DNA of 16,022 nucleotides, from NCBI GenBank assembly GCA_003519205.1, contig DOXE01000064.1:3552-19573 (forward strand), in the 5' to 3' direction. The stretch's first letter is position 1, and each line of letters opens with the position of its first letter. A program made the position numbers and the translations under genes. The stretch comes from Chloroflexota bacterium (GTDB lineage: Bacteria; Chloroflexota; Anaerolineae; Promineifilales; Promineifilaceae). The notes beneath the pieces were generated by a model, which was not told where the DNA came from, searched no databases, and saw nothing but the letters and a program-made list of their open reading frames with translations. This document shows positions 1 to 6,948 of this stretch, piece by piece.

Positions 1-772
1 AGAGGGTCACGTTGGCCAAAGTAGATGGCAAGACTTGCCCACGAACGGCTAACACGCGGCCAGCCGCCACTAACGCTTCGTCAAAACTGCCAGTGATCCC
101 GGTCAAGGCTACCAACAATAAATTTCCAAATGCGTGCCCTTGCAACCCATTTCGTCCGTTTCCGTCACCATGCAACTGGCCACCAAAGCGATATTGTAAT
201 AATTGGGTCATTAATGCTTCATCCCTAGCCAGCGCGGCCATATTATTGCGAAAATCACCTGGTGGCAGTACGCCCATGTCACGTCGTAGCCGCCCACTGC
301 TACCACCATCGTCGGCAACTGTGACGATGGCCGTGATGTGGTTCGTATACTCGGTCAACCCACGGAGCAATGCCGGAAGTCCGGTTCCACCCCCAATGGC
401 CACAATCCTCGGACCTCGGCTTTTCTGTGTATACATGTGTAATGAATCGACCACTCGCACACCTGGCGCGCGAAATGGAGCTACAATGTTCTTGCTTAGC
501 TTAAAGACGGCGATAAAAATGAGGATTCCTCCGGCAAATAGTGGGATCAGGATTCTCAGACCAACGGGCAGAAAACTAAGCGTTATCAAACCGTAGATAT
601 CGCCAACCAACAAGTCCTGTTGTCCCAATTCGACGATGAATGCGCCGATGCCAATTCCGGCAATAATGGCCCCCAGGGCAAGGAGTAACAGCCAGCGTTT
701 TACGCCAATCCCCGGGGCAAACCATCTGCGCCAGGTTTCCCAATCTCGATTCATCTGTTTGCGATCGCTCAT
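1..772 (-). CDS. yvcK: YvcK/CofD-like gluconeogenesis factor, membrane-anchored (3' end off the window)
   Basis: The first 257 codons are present and the gene continues past the left edge. Residues 27-49 and 66-90 are two hydrophobic stretches that look like membrane segments. The YvcK/CofD-like Rossmann domain starts near residue 121, with IGGGTG (126-131), [11 protein letters not shown] (153-163), PGDFRN (171-176) and GHAFGNL (212-218). In Bacillus, YvcK binds UDP-sugars and is needed for growth on gluconeogenic carbon and for normal cell shape. The family is related to the CofD 2-phospholactate transferase, but the N-terminal anchor and the motif set favour YvcK. The ATG at 772 has a GGTGG ribosome-binding sequence four bases upstream and a matching promoter behind it. 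It diverges from mtnA. Function is inferred from family membership. Confidence 0.9.
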   Translation of the reverse strand, partial: MSDRKQMNRDWETWRRWFAPGIGVKRWLLLLALGAIIAGIGIGAFIVELGQQDLLVGDIYGLITLSFLPVGLRILIPLFAGGILIFIAVFKLSKNIVAPFRAPGVRVVDSLHMYTQKSRGPRIVAIGGGTGLPALLRGLTEYTNHITAIVTVADDGGSSGRLRRDMGVLPPGDFRNNMAALARDEALMTQLLQYRFGGQLHGDGNGRNGLQGHAFGNLLLVALTGITGSFDEALVAAGRVLAVRGQVLPSTLANVTL

Positions 773-789
773 TGAACCACCAAAATTCC

Positions 790-818
790 ATTCTAACAGT
801 GCCCAAGGGTACCGTCAA
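790..818 (-). promoter_or_regulatory. Promoter of yvcK
   Basis: On the minus strand, TTGACG (813-818) and TAGAAT (790-795) are separated by exactly 17 bases. Transcription would start a few bases before the ribosome-binding sequence of the gene starting at 772. The spacing and the position just upstream of the only minus-strand gene here support a housekeeping sigma-factor promoter. Confidence 0.65.
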
Positions 819-826
819 TGAGGCGA

Positions 827-855
827 TTGGCATGCCCCTTTCACTGTGTTATGAT
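827..855 (+). promoter_or_regulatory. Promoter of mtnA and perhaps the genes after it
   Basis: TTGGCA (827-832) and TATGAT (850-855) are separated by 17 bases, one mismatch each from the sigma70 consensus. Transcription would begin near 862, giving a leader of about 33 bases to the mtnA ATG at 895. The -35 box lies only eight bases from the -35 box of the divergent yvcK promoter. Confidence 0.65.
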
Positions 856-894
856 CAAACCCCTGGTGGGATCCGGGAATCGATTGGAGGTTGT

Positions 895-1983
895 ATGCGA
901 ACCGTCTTCTGGGATTATGATAACAACACCGTAAAAATGATCGACCAGCGCCAATTGCCTTTTGAATTCGTTGTTGCTGAGTTTGATGACTACCACGACG
1001 TCGCACGATCAATTCGCGAAATGTACGTTCGTGGCGCTCCAGCGATAGGTGCTACGGCCGCTTTTGGTATGGCTCTGGCTGCTAGAAAAAGTAGGGCGAA
1101 GGACCTAAAAACACTGAGAAGTGATCTTGAAGGTGCCGCTGAAACGCTTAATGCAGCCAGACCGACCGCAGTTAATCTTTCATGGGCTGTCGCCAGCCAG
1201 ATTGATGTGGCGGGCGACGAAAGCTTGAAAAATATTGGCGAGCTACGCCAGGCTCTCTTAACCTCGGCTCAGCGGATCGCCGATGATGACGTTGAGTTGA
1301 ACCGTCAAATGGGCTTTAATGGCGCTGAATTGGTCTCTGACGGCGACACAATCCTCCATCATTGTAATACCGGCGCACTGGCTACTGTGGATTGGGGAAC
1401 GGCCCTGGGTGTGATCTTCGCTGCTCACGAACAAGGGAAAAAGGTCCACGTCTTAGTCGACGAGACCAGACCTAGGCTTCAAGGATCCCGGCTGACGGCT
1501 TGGGAATTGAAAAATCGGGGCATTTCCTTTGACTTGATCGCCGATAACGCGGCCGGACACTTTATGCGAACAGGCCAGGTTGACATCGTGCTTGTCGGAT
1601 CCGATAGGACGGCCGCAAACGGGGATGTGGCCAATAAGATCGGCACTTACAAGCTGGCCGTAGTTGCCAAGGAAAATGGGATTCCCTTTTACCCGGTGGT
1701 ACCCACCAGCACCATCGACCTGGCGCTAGCAAACGGCGATCTAATTCCCATAGAAGAAAGGACACCTGACGAAGTCCTTAAAGCGATCGATCGTCCAATT
1801 GCACCAGATGGCATCACGGCTCGCAATCCTGCATTCGACGTTACGCCCCACCGATTTGTCACCGGAATCGTAACCGAGATGGGCGTCGTTTACCCACCGT
1901 ATGGAAAACACTTGCGAAAAGCTGTGGAAGCCTCGCGGCGTGGAGAATGGCGTCCTATGAGCAAATCACCTTCAAACGACTGA
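895..1983 (+). CDS. mtnA: S-methyl-5-thioribose-1-phosphate isomerase
   Basis: The 362-residue protein matches the MtnA/eIF2B-alpha-like family at normal length. MtnA converts 5-methylthioribose-1-phosphate to 5-methylthioribulose-1-phosphate in the methionine salvage pathway, in the cytoplasm. Visible motifs are RGAPAIG (46-52), [10 protein letters not shown] (155-164) with the catalytic Cys157, [17 protein letters not shown] (189-205), [18 protein letters not shown] (235-252) with the catalytic Asp237, and PTSTIDL (270-276). The ATG at 895 is chosen because GGAGG lies four bases upstream and the protein then begins at the normal family N-terminus. The frame stays open upstream to 772, but that stretch holds the promoters. 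No other salvage gene is in the window. The next gene follows on the same strand after a short gap and could be co-transcribed. Confidence 0.95.
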   Translation: MRTVFWDYDNNTVKMIDQRQLPFEFVVAEFDDYHDVARSIREMYVRGAPAIGATAAFGMALAARKSRAKDLKTLRSDLEGAAETLNAARPTAVNLSWAVASQIDVAGDESLKNIGELRQALLTSAQRIADDDVELNRQMGFNGAELVSDGDTILHHCNTGALATVDWGTALGVIFAAHEQGKKVHVLVDETRPRLQGSRLTAWELKNRGISFDLIADNAAGHFMRTGQVDIVLVGSDRTAANGDVANKIGTYKLAVVAKENGIPFYPVVPTSTIDLALANGDLIPIEERTPDEVLKAIDRPIAPDGITARNPAFDVTPHRFVTGIVTEMGVVYPPYGKHLRKAVEASRRGEWRPMSKSPSND

Positions 1984-2041
1984 TTGATTGGCAAACGAAA
2001 AAGAAGAAAATTCTTCGAAAAGCTCTCTTTTCCAACAAATT

Positions 2042-2830
2042 ATGGAAAAAATCCCGGTTGTAATTCTCTGTGGTGGACAAGGAACCCGCATGCGCGGTGG
2101 GACGCTTACCCAAAAAAATCTGGTTCCCGTAGGAGGTCGGCCCATCGTTTGGCACGTCATGAGCATTTTTTCGGTTTATGGCTTTAACCATTTTATCCTC
2201 ACTTTAGGTTATGGTGGCGAACAGTTACGGCGATATTTTCTGGACTATGAAGCGATGACCCGTAACTATACGGTGCGACTGGGCAATCATGATGATTCCT
2301 CCCGCTTCCAATATCACACAGACATAAACCACCCCTCTTGGGAGGTCGTACTAGTCGATACTGGGCAAAATACTGAGAAGGCAAGTCGAATTGCCCGTGT
2401 GCGAGATCACTTAGAAGGCAATCGCTTCATAGTTGCTTATGGAGATGATGTAAGTGATGTTAATATAAACGCCCTGGTAGATTTTCATCAACGACATGGA
2501 AAGATGGCCACAATTACCGCCGTGCAAGTTACGCTCGAATATGGCGTGGTAGAGGCCGACGAGGCCGGTCAGGTGAGTGGTTTTGTCGAACGTCCCCAGC
2601 TCCCGTATTGGATAAATGGCGGTTTCATGTTGTTTGAACAGACCGTCCTTGACCTTATGGTGGATGGTGACGACGTTAACTTGGAAACCGAGGTTTTGCC
2701 CCAACTTGCCCAGGACGGGCAATTGATGATGTACCAGCACACCGGATTTTGGCAGTCCATGAATACCATGAAAGATAATATGCTGCTGGAAGAGCTCTGG
2801 AGAAAAGGTGCCCCATGGAAAGTTTGGTAA
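2042..2830 (+). CDS. rfbF: Glucose-1-phosphate cytidylyltransferase-like nucleotidyltransferase
   Basis: The 262-residue protein resembles RfbF, which makes CDP-glucose from CTP and glucose-1-phosphate as the first step towards CDP-linked deoxysugars. It carries the nucleotide-binding GGQGTRM (11-17), a GGRPIVWHVM stretch (31-40) like the GGKPILWHIM of RfbF, a YGDDVSD metal-binding region, INGGF, and a C-terminal GFWQSMNTMKDN plus WRKGAPWKVW, all typical of this subfamily. The usual KPKPM around the catalytic lysine reads QKNLV here, with Lys25 kept. The ATG at 2042 puts the first strand at the family N-terminus, but no clear ribosome-binding sequence precedes it. A TTG at 1988 in the same frame would add 18 charged residues and sits five bases after the mtnA stop. 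CDP specificity is inferred from overall similarity and from the dehydratase-like neighbour. Confidence 0.85.
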   Translation: MEKIPVVILCGGQGTRMRGGTLTQKNLVPVGGRPIVWHVMSIFSVYGFNHFILTLGYGGEQLRRYFLDYEAMTRNYTVRLGNHDDSSRFQYHTDINHPSWEVVLVDTGQNTEKASRIARVRDHLEGNRFIVAYGDDVSDVNINALVDFHQRHGKMATITAVQVTLEYGVVEADEAGQVSGFVERPQLPYWINGGFMLFEQTVLDLMVDGDDVNLETEVLPQLAQDGQLMMYQHTGFWQSMNTMKDNMLLEELWRKGAPWKVW

Positions 2831-2843
2831 AACGGAGAAGGCT

Positions 2844-3824
2844 TTGAGTAGATCATTCTGGCAAGATAGACGAGTATTTATTACCGGCTGCACGGGATTT
2901 CTAGGATCCAGATTGACAGCCCGTTTGATGGCGGCCGGTGCAGACGTGATCGGCCTGGTGCGTGACCAGGTGCCTCGCAGCGAGCTATTGCGTACCGGTC
3001 TTATTGATTCAGTCACTGTAGTTGAAGGCGAGGTGGCCAATTACGAGTTCCTGGAACGAATCTTAGCCGAATATGAGGTCGAAACTGTCTTTCATTTGGC
3101 GGCGCAGACAATTGTAGGCATCGCCAACCGGGCTCCATTGTCAACTTTCGAGACAAACGTAAGGGGCACCTGGGTTCTGTTAGAGGCGGCTCGGCGCAAT
3201 CCTACCATTGAAAGCATCGTGGTTGCCAGTAGTTACCATGCCTATGGTGAACAGGCCAAATTACCTTACCGGGAAGACTCGCCGCTTGGGGCGTGCCATC
3301 CGTATGATGTATCGAAGAGTTGTACTGACTTGATCGCTCGCGCCTATGCGCACTCTTACGGTATGCCCATCGTGGTTACCCGTTTTGCTAATCTATTCGG
3401 CGGCGGCGATCTAAATTGGAACCGGCTTGTTCCAGGAACAATCCGCAACGTGCTCCGTGGTGAGCCCCCAGTGATCCGCTCCAACGGAGCCTTCAGCAGG
3501 GACTATTTATTTATTGAAGACGCCACCGATGCTTATCTCAGTCTCGCCCAACAAATTCATCGACCTGATATTTGTGGGCAGGCTTTTAATTTTGGTCTCG
3601 ACCAGCCGACGACGGTATTGGAGATGGTAAACACGATCGTTAGCTTATCTTCCTATCCAGAACTCGAACCAATCATTTTGAACGAAGCGCAGAATGAAGT
3701 CGTCGACAAATATTTAACTTCTGAGAAGGCGCGGCAGGTTCTAGAATGGCAACCCAAACATAGCTTGGAAGATGGGTTGAGAAAGTCTATTGCCTGGTAC
3801 AGCGAATTCCTTAAGACTGTCTAA
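2844..3824 (+). CDS. NAD-dependent epimerase/dehydratase, CDP-glucose 4,6-dehydratase-like (RfbG-like)
   Basis: This is an extended short-chain dehydrogenase/reductase of 326 residues. It has the NAD-binding TGCTGFLG (14-21), FHLAAQ (83-88) and the catalytic pair Tyr154/Lys158 in YDVSK. The N-terminus (SRSFWQDRRVFITG), FHLAAQ and the GGGDLNWNRLVPGTIRN stretch resemble RfbG, CDP-glucose 4,6-dehydratase. The active-site loop after strand five reads SSYHAYG (129-135), where RfbG-type enzymes have an Asp-Lys pair (S-D-K). The Asp expected to act as general acid is therefore replaced by Tyr131, and the Lys by His132. The enzyme may be an epimerase or reductase rather than a dehydratase. A TTG start at 2844 is preferred: GGAGAAGG ends two bases before it and the N-terminus then matches the family. 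A GTG at 2808 is the upstream alternative. The preceding gene ends 13 bases before. Confidence 0.82.
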   Translation: MSRSFWQDRRVFITGCTGFLGSRLTARLMAAGADVIGLVRDQVPRSELLRTGLIDSVTVVEGEVANYEFLERILAEYEVETVFHLAAQTIVGIANRAPLSTFETNVRGTWVLLEAARRNPTIESIVVASSYHAYGEQAKLPYREDSPLGACHPYDVSKSCTDLIARAYAHSYGMPIVVTRFANLFGGGDLNWNRLVPGTIRNVLRGEPPVIRSNGAFSRDYLFIEDATDAYLSLAQQIHRPDICGQAFNFGLDQPTTVLEMVNTIVSLSSYPELEPIILNEAQNEVVDKYLTSEKARQVLEWQPKHSLEDGLRKSIAWYSEFLKTV

Positions 3825-3832
3825 CTCGGGTC

Positions 3833-4750
3833 ATGCAGGTCCTGGTAACTGGGGGGACAGGATTCATCGGCCGACATCTCGTACCACAATTGGTCGAATC
3901 GGGAGCAACCGTAACTCTCATGCTCCTCCCGGGTATGGAGGATAGTAGCAAGCTACCATCTCCTTTAGCATCACTACGTTCGCAACTGGAAGTCGTCTAC
4001 GCCGATTTGCGAAACTACAATTTGACTGTTCGAGCGGTGCGCGACGCTGCACCTGATTGCGTCTTTCATCTAGCGGCCGTTGGCGTCGCCGATCCCTTTC
4101 TCAGCCCTTACCTCGCCGTTCGCCATAACCTCATTGGCACGATAAATCTGCTGCGGGCTTGCTTCGAAAGCAGCATCGTCGATTCAAAATGCGAGCAGGT
4201 GATCATCGCCCGGACGCCTGGGGAACTAAGTTTTCAAAATGTATATGCTGCAAGTAAGGCGGCAGCCTGGATTTTTTGCCAAATGTATGCCCAGACCAAT
4301 GGTTGGCCAATTGTGGGGGGCATGATTTACCAGGCTTACGGTCCTTGGCAAGCATCACATACCTTAATCCAGGCAGCTATTAAGGCAGCTTTAGATGGCG
4401 ATGATTTTCCAATGACATCAGGCCAACAAAAAAGGGACTGGATTTACGCGCGTGATGTCGCCAGTGGTTTTATTTTGGCCATGGCTGTAGATTTGCCACC
4501 AGGCGAGACCTTTGAATTAGGTCATGGGAAAGTCACAAGTGTTGAGAAAGTTGTAAAGATGGTCTATGAATTGGTGGGCTTGGGGGGAAAACCTATCATT
4601 GGTGCTCTTCCCGACCGGCCAGGCGAAATCCCTATACAAGTTGCTAACTCCGAACGAACTTTTACACTATTGAGATGGAATCCCTCCATTGAGTTAGAAG
4701 TTGGGTTGCAGCTCACGATCCAACACGCCATCGATCATAATCAAGTATAA
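3833..4750 (+). CDS. NAD-dependent epimerase/dehydratase family protein (SDR)
   Basis: The 305-residue protein is a second extended SDR enzyme. It has VTGGTGFIGRHL (5-16) for NAD(P) binding, FHLAA (78-82), YAASK with Tyr138 and Lys142, and an RDWIYARDVASG stretch typical of nucleotide-sugar epimerases and reductases. The region between strand five and the catalytic Tyr is very short. VIIARTPGEL is followed by YAASK about ten residues later, where GalE-like enzymes have roughly 25, so the usual SSxxVYG loop is absent. It starts nine bases after the preceding gene and ends just before a terminator, so it is the last gene of the module. By position it could reduce or epimerise the product of the preceding enzyme, as paratose or abequose synthases do in CDP-sugar pathways. 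The sequence alone does not decide the substrate. Confidence 0.8.
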   Translation: MQVLVTGGTGFIGRHLVPQLVESGATVTLMLLPGMEDSSKLPSPLASLRSQLEVVYADLRNYNLTVRAVRDAAPDCVFHLAAVGVADPFLSPYLAVRHNLIGTINLLRACFESSIVDSKCEQVIIARTPGELSFQNVYAASKAAAWIFCQMYAQTNGWPIVGGMIYQAYGPWQASHTLIQAAIKAALDGDDFPMTSGQQKRDWIYARDVASGFILAMAVDLPPGETFELGHGKVTSVEKVVKMVYELVGLGGKPIIGALPDRPGEIPIQVANSERTFTLLRWNPSIELEVGLQLTIQHAIDHNQV

Positions 4751-4753
4751 AAA

Positions 4754-4781
4754 AGACCGGTGCGCAATAAACACACCGGTC
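4754..4781. terminator. Bidirectional intrinsic terminator between the SDR genes and the Hsp20 genes
   Basis: GACCGGTG (4755-4762) and CACCGGTC (4774-4781) form a perfect eight-base stem around an 11-base loop. On the plus strand it is followed by AATTTT. On the minus strand it is followed by a run of six T. It lies four bases after the last plus-strand stop and about 45 bases after the last minus-strand stop, so it fits the ends of both convergent transcripts. The T-run is better for the minus strand. Confidence 0.85.
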
Positions 4782-4824
4782 AATTTTCCTCTATTGAAAG
4801 CTGGTGCTTAGCCGTTCTTAATTA

Positions 4825-5232
4825 TTATAGTTCCGCGTGAACTGCAATTTTACGAGCTTTTGCTACTTCAGCCTTAGTTAGCGTCAATCGTAAAACACCG
4901 TTAGTCAGCACAGCCTCGATTTTGTCGCGATCTACTTCATCGGAGAGCGAAAAAGTCCGCTCGTAATCACCAATTCGGTATTCAGAATAAACAGAATTGT
5001 ATCCTTCTGGCGCCTGGTTAACTACTCGCCCGCGGATGGTCAACAGATTTTTCTCCAACGTGACATCAATATTTTGCTCATCTACCCCCGGCATATCTGC
5101 TACCAAAACTATCTCATCACCGGCAGAGTAAATATCTATGCGGGGGATAAAAGTCCTCCGAGCGCGTACAACCTCGGCTTCATCCGACGTTGGTGCTTCT
5201 TTCTTTTCTAATTCCATCGTCATCTCACTCAT
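4825..5232 (-). CDS. Hsp20/alpha-crystallin family small heat-shock protein (distal gene)
   Basis: The protein has 135 residues. The alpha-crystallin domain runs from about residue 29 to 120, including FIPRIDIY, the ADMPGVDEQNIDVTLE stretch and the family hallmark AVLTNGVLRLTL (107-118). A short C-terminal tail holds IAV (129-131), an I-x-I/V type motif that in this family binds the groove of a neighbouring subunit during oligomerisation. The N-terminal arm of about 28 residues is short and charged. Small heat-shock proteins are ATP-independent holdases that bind unfolding cytoplasmic proteins. The start has GAGGTGA four bases upstream. That sequence overlaps the stop codon of the preceding Hsp20 gene nine bases away, so the two are surely co-transcribed. 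Confidence 0.93.
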   Translation of the reverse strand: MSEMTMELEKKEAPTSDEAEVVRARRTFIPRIDIYSAGDEIVLVADMPGVDEQNIDVTLEKNLLTIRGRVVNQAPEGYNSVYSEYRIGDYERTFSLSDEVDRDKIEAVLTNGVLRLTLTKAEVAKARKIAVHAEL

Positions 5233-5241
5233 TACATCACC

Positions 5242-5691
5242 TCAATTGACCTTAACCTTACGTGGCTTTTCCTCAGGAAGGCGAGGAAGTTCAACCTTTA
5301 ATACACCATTCTGAATTTGCGCTTCTACTGCATCCACATCAACACGGAATGGCAGTTCGATCGTCCGCGAGAATTTACCATCGCTTCGCTCACGACGAAT
5401 ATATTCGCTGCCCTCTGGCAGTTCTTCGCTATCTCTGGAACCGCTTAGCGTCAAGCTTTCATCCATGATCGAAATGTCAATCTCGGCGGGATCCACGCCA
5501 GGGATCTCGGCCGTCACGATCAGCCCCTCATCATTCACCCAACCATTAATCATTGGGAAACGAGATTGAACCGGACCACGTGTGCCGCCCAAAAGAAACT
5601 CCATGTTTCCCTGGAAACCTTGTAAGTCTCGCCATAACATTCTTCGAGGCCATGCCGGCCGTCGATAAACACTTTTCCACATCACTATCAT
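5242..5691 (-). CDS. Hsp20/alpha-crystallin family small heat-shock protein (proximal gene)
   Basis: The protein has 149 residues and a typical alpha-crystallin domain from about residue 46 to 136, with TAEIPGVDPAEIDISI, SEYIRRERSDGKFSRTIELP and the hallmark AQIQNGVLKVELP. It ends in KVKVN with a V-x-V motif. The N-terminal arm is rich in Trp, Arg and Phe, as is common for substrate-binding arms. The start is uncertain. GGAGG lies only two bases before the ATG at 5691, while the in-frame GTG (5685) and ATG (5682) lie 8 and 11 bases from it and are better spaced. It is the first gene of the Hsp20 pair. The two proteins differ enough to form mixed or separate oligomers. No CIRCE element or convincing heat-shock promoter was found upstream. 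Confidence 0.92.
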   Translation of the reverse strand: MIVMWKSVYRRPAWPRRMLWRDLQGFQGNMEFLLGGTRGPVQSRFPMINGWVNDEGLIVTAEIPGVDPAEIDISIMDESLTLSGSRDSEELPEGSEYIRRERSDGKFSRTIELPFRVDVDAVEAQIQNGVLKVELPRLPEEKPRKVKVN

Positions 5692-5999
5692 TACCTCCGT
5701 AATCCTTTGTTTTATTAAACCAATGCTTGAAATCGTGCCATTTATTCAACAGGAGAAGTAACATCATTCGTTTTTAGGACTACTCTTTTTTTAAAATCGA
5801 AATCCGCATTTTTCGTCTCGCTGAACGCAGACAGAACTTTATTGCCTACGTATAAGAGAGCCGTAAGATCGACAATAGAAAAGTATAAGAACTAACGTTG
5901 ACCCTAATTTGTTGTGCCGTCGGTTCCTTTGGCTGATATAATGCGTTGTTCTGCCTACTTGCTCGATGAGACCATGCTGCTTATTAGGTTTACATTTAG
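5692..5999. other. Divergent intergenic region between the Hsp20 pair and the IMPase gene
   Basis: These 308 bases hold no credible gene. The stretch must contain the promoter of the Hsp20 pair (minus) and of the phosphatase gene (plus). A plus-strand extended -10 site is visible at 5934-5942. An imperfect inverted repeat lies at 5840-5876 (TATTG with CAATA, and inner TACG with CGTA). An AT-rich run sits around 5785-5803. No consensus minus-strand promoter, CIRCE element or RNA gene was recognised. Confidence 0.5.
5934..5942 (+). promoter_or_regulatory. Extended -10 promoter of the IMPase-family gene
   Basis: TGATATAAT (5934-5942) is a perfect extended -10 element (TGn followed by TATAAT). 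The best -35 candidate, TTGTGC at 5912-5917, is 19 bases away and weak, which an extended -10 can offset. Transcription would begin near 5949, leaving a leader of about 50 bases before the ATG at 6000. Confidence 0.55.
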
Positions 6000-6845
6000 A
6001 TGGAAAATTCAACTACTATAAATCCGACCGATTTACGCGCAGTTGCCGAGCAGGCCGCCTTGAAGGCTGGCGTTTTGTTACGACAGAAATGGGATCAACC
6101 ACGTGAATATAGTCGTAAAGGATTCCGGGATTTCGTCACTGACGCCGATTTGGCTTCCCAGTTTATAATCACCCAAGAGATCCAAAGACATTTCCCCGAC
6201 CATGGCTTTATAACCGAGGAAGACGATCCCAGGTTACCTGCCTCCGGTCCCATCCAGTGGATCATCGATCCAGTCGACGGTACCAGTAATTACAGCCGGC
6301 AAGTTCCAACCTTTTGCATCTCAATAGGCGCCATGTTGGCCAAAGAAATGCCGGCTGGCGAGACACAACGCATAAGCAATTCCGACACAAATTTTTTGGC
6401 CGGGGTTATTTATGATCCAATGCGTGATGAGCTCTTTAGTGCGGCCGTTAATGCAGGAAGTACTCTGAACGGAGAAATCATACAAGTCAGCTCGACGCTT
6501 ACACTAGACAAAGCCTTAGTCGGGATGGATTGGAGCCGTGAACCCGAGAAACGGCAGAGTATGATTGAATCCATCAGCCGTTTTGCCCACCAGGTACATA
6601 CGATTCGGGCAACAGGTTCAGCTGCCCTGGCTTTAGCCTGGGTCGCTGCCGGCCGTCTTGATGTATATGCCAATCTGGTTATCGGTCCCTGGGATGTAGC
6701 TGCCGCCAAGGTAATCATTCAGGAAGCCGGGGGGTTTGTCAGCGGCCTAGGTGGACAACCATGGAGCTTGAGTGAGACCGGTTGTATTGCCAGCAACGGT
6801 CAATTACACTCAAGTTTTCTGGAGTTAGCACAAATTTCGGAATGA
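6000..6845 (+). CDS. Inositol monophosphatase family protein
   Basis: The 281-residue protein belongs to the metal-dependent sugar-phosphatase superfamily (IMPase, SuhB, HisN, CysQ). The metal ligands are visible: Glu73 in TEED, Asp90 and Asp93 in IIDPVDGTSNY (88-98), and Asp232 in PWDVAAAK. DFVTDADLASQ (44-54) is the conserved N-terminal lysine/aspartate region. The family hydrolyses phosphomonoesters such as inositol-1-phosphate, histidinol-phosphate or 3'-phosphoadenosine phosphate, and the sequence does not decide which. Between FCISIGAML and FLAGVIYDP there is an insertion of about a dozen polar residues (around 114-131) compared with common family members. The ATG at 6000 has only a weak AGG upstream but the right promoter spacing. 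The serine operon follows 103 bases later and may be separate. Confidence 0.9.
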   Translation: MENSTTINPTDLRAVAEQAALKAGVLLRQKWDQPREYSRKGFRDFVTDADLASQFIITQEIQRHFPDHGFITEEDDPRLPASGPIQWIIDPVDGTSNYSRQVPTFCISIGAMLAKEMPAGETQRISNSDTNFLAGVIYDPMRDELFSAAVNAGSTLNGEIIQVSSTLTLDKALVGMDWSREPEKRQSMIESISRFAHQVHTIRATGSAALALAWVAAGRLDVYANLVIGPWDVAAAKVIIQEAGGFVSGLGGQPWSLSETGCIASNGQLHSSFLELAQISE

Positions 6846-6899
6846 AAGACTCATTGTCAAACGATTTGGCAGCCAGTAGAATTCATGACCATGCGGGGG

Positions 6900-6927
6900 T
6901 TGAATCCTCGAATTTAATTGGTAGAAA
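6900..6927 (+). promoter_or_regulatory. Possible promoter of the serine operon
   Basis: TTGAAT (6900-6905) and TAGAAA (6922-6927) are 16 bases apart, 22 bases before the serB ATG. Both hexamers are imperfect, so this is a candidate only. The location in the single gap upstream of the tightly packed serine genes is the main support. Confidence 0.35.
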
Positions 6928-6948
6928 TAGCCATTTATTGAGTAAGAT

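Noticed and set aside
12..596. Plus-strand open frame of 194 codons
   Set aside because: It is antisense to the yvcK gene, whose minus-strand product shows all the family motifs. The plus-strand product is a low-complexity Pro/Ser/Arg-rich sequence.
772..894. Longer mtnA start at 772
   Set aside because: The extra 41 residues would be encoded by both divergent promoters. The ATG at 895 has GGAGG and the family N-terminus.
2411..3040. Minus-strand open frame of 209 codons
   Set aside because: It runs antisense across the RfbF-like gene and the start of the first SDR gene, both of which have clear motifs. Its own product matches nothing recognisable.
5692..5999. CIRCE element (HrcA operator) upstream of the Hsp20 genes
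   Set aside because: No TTAGCACTC/GAGTGCTAA inverted repeat is present on either strand.
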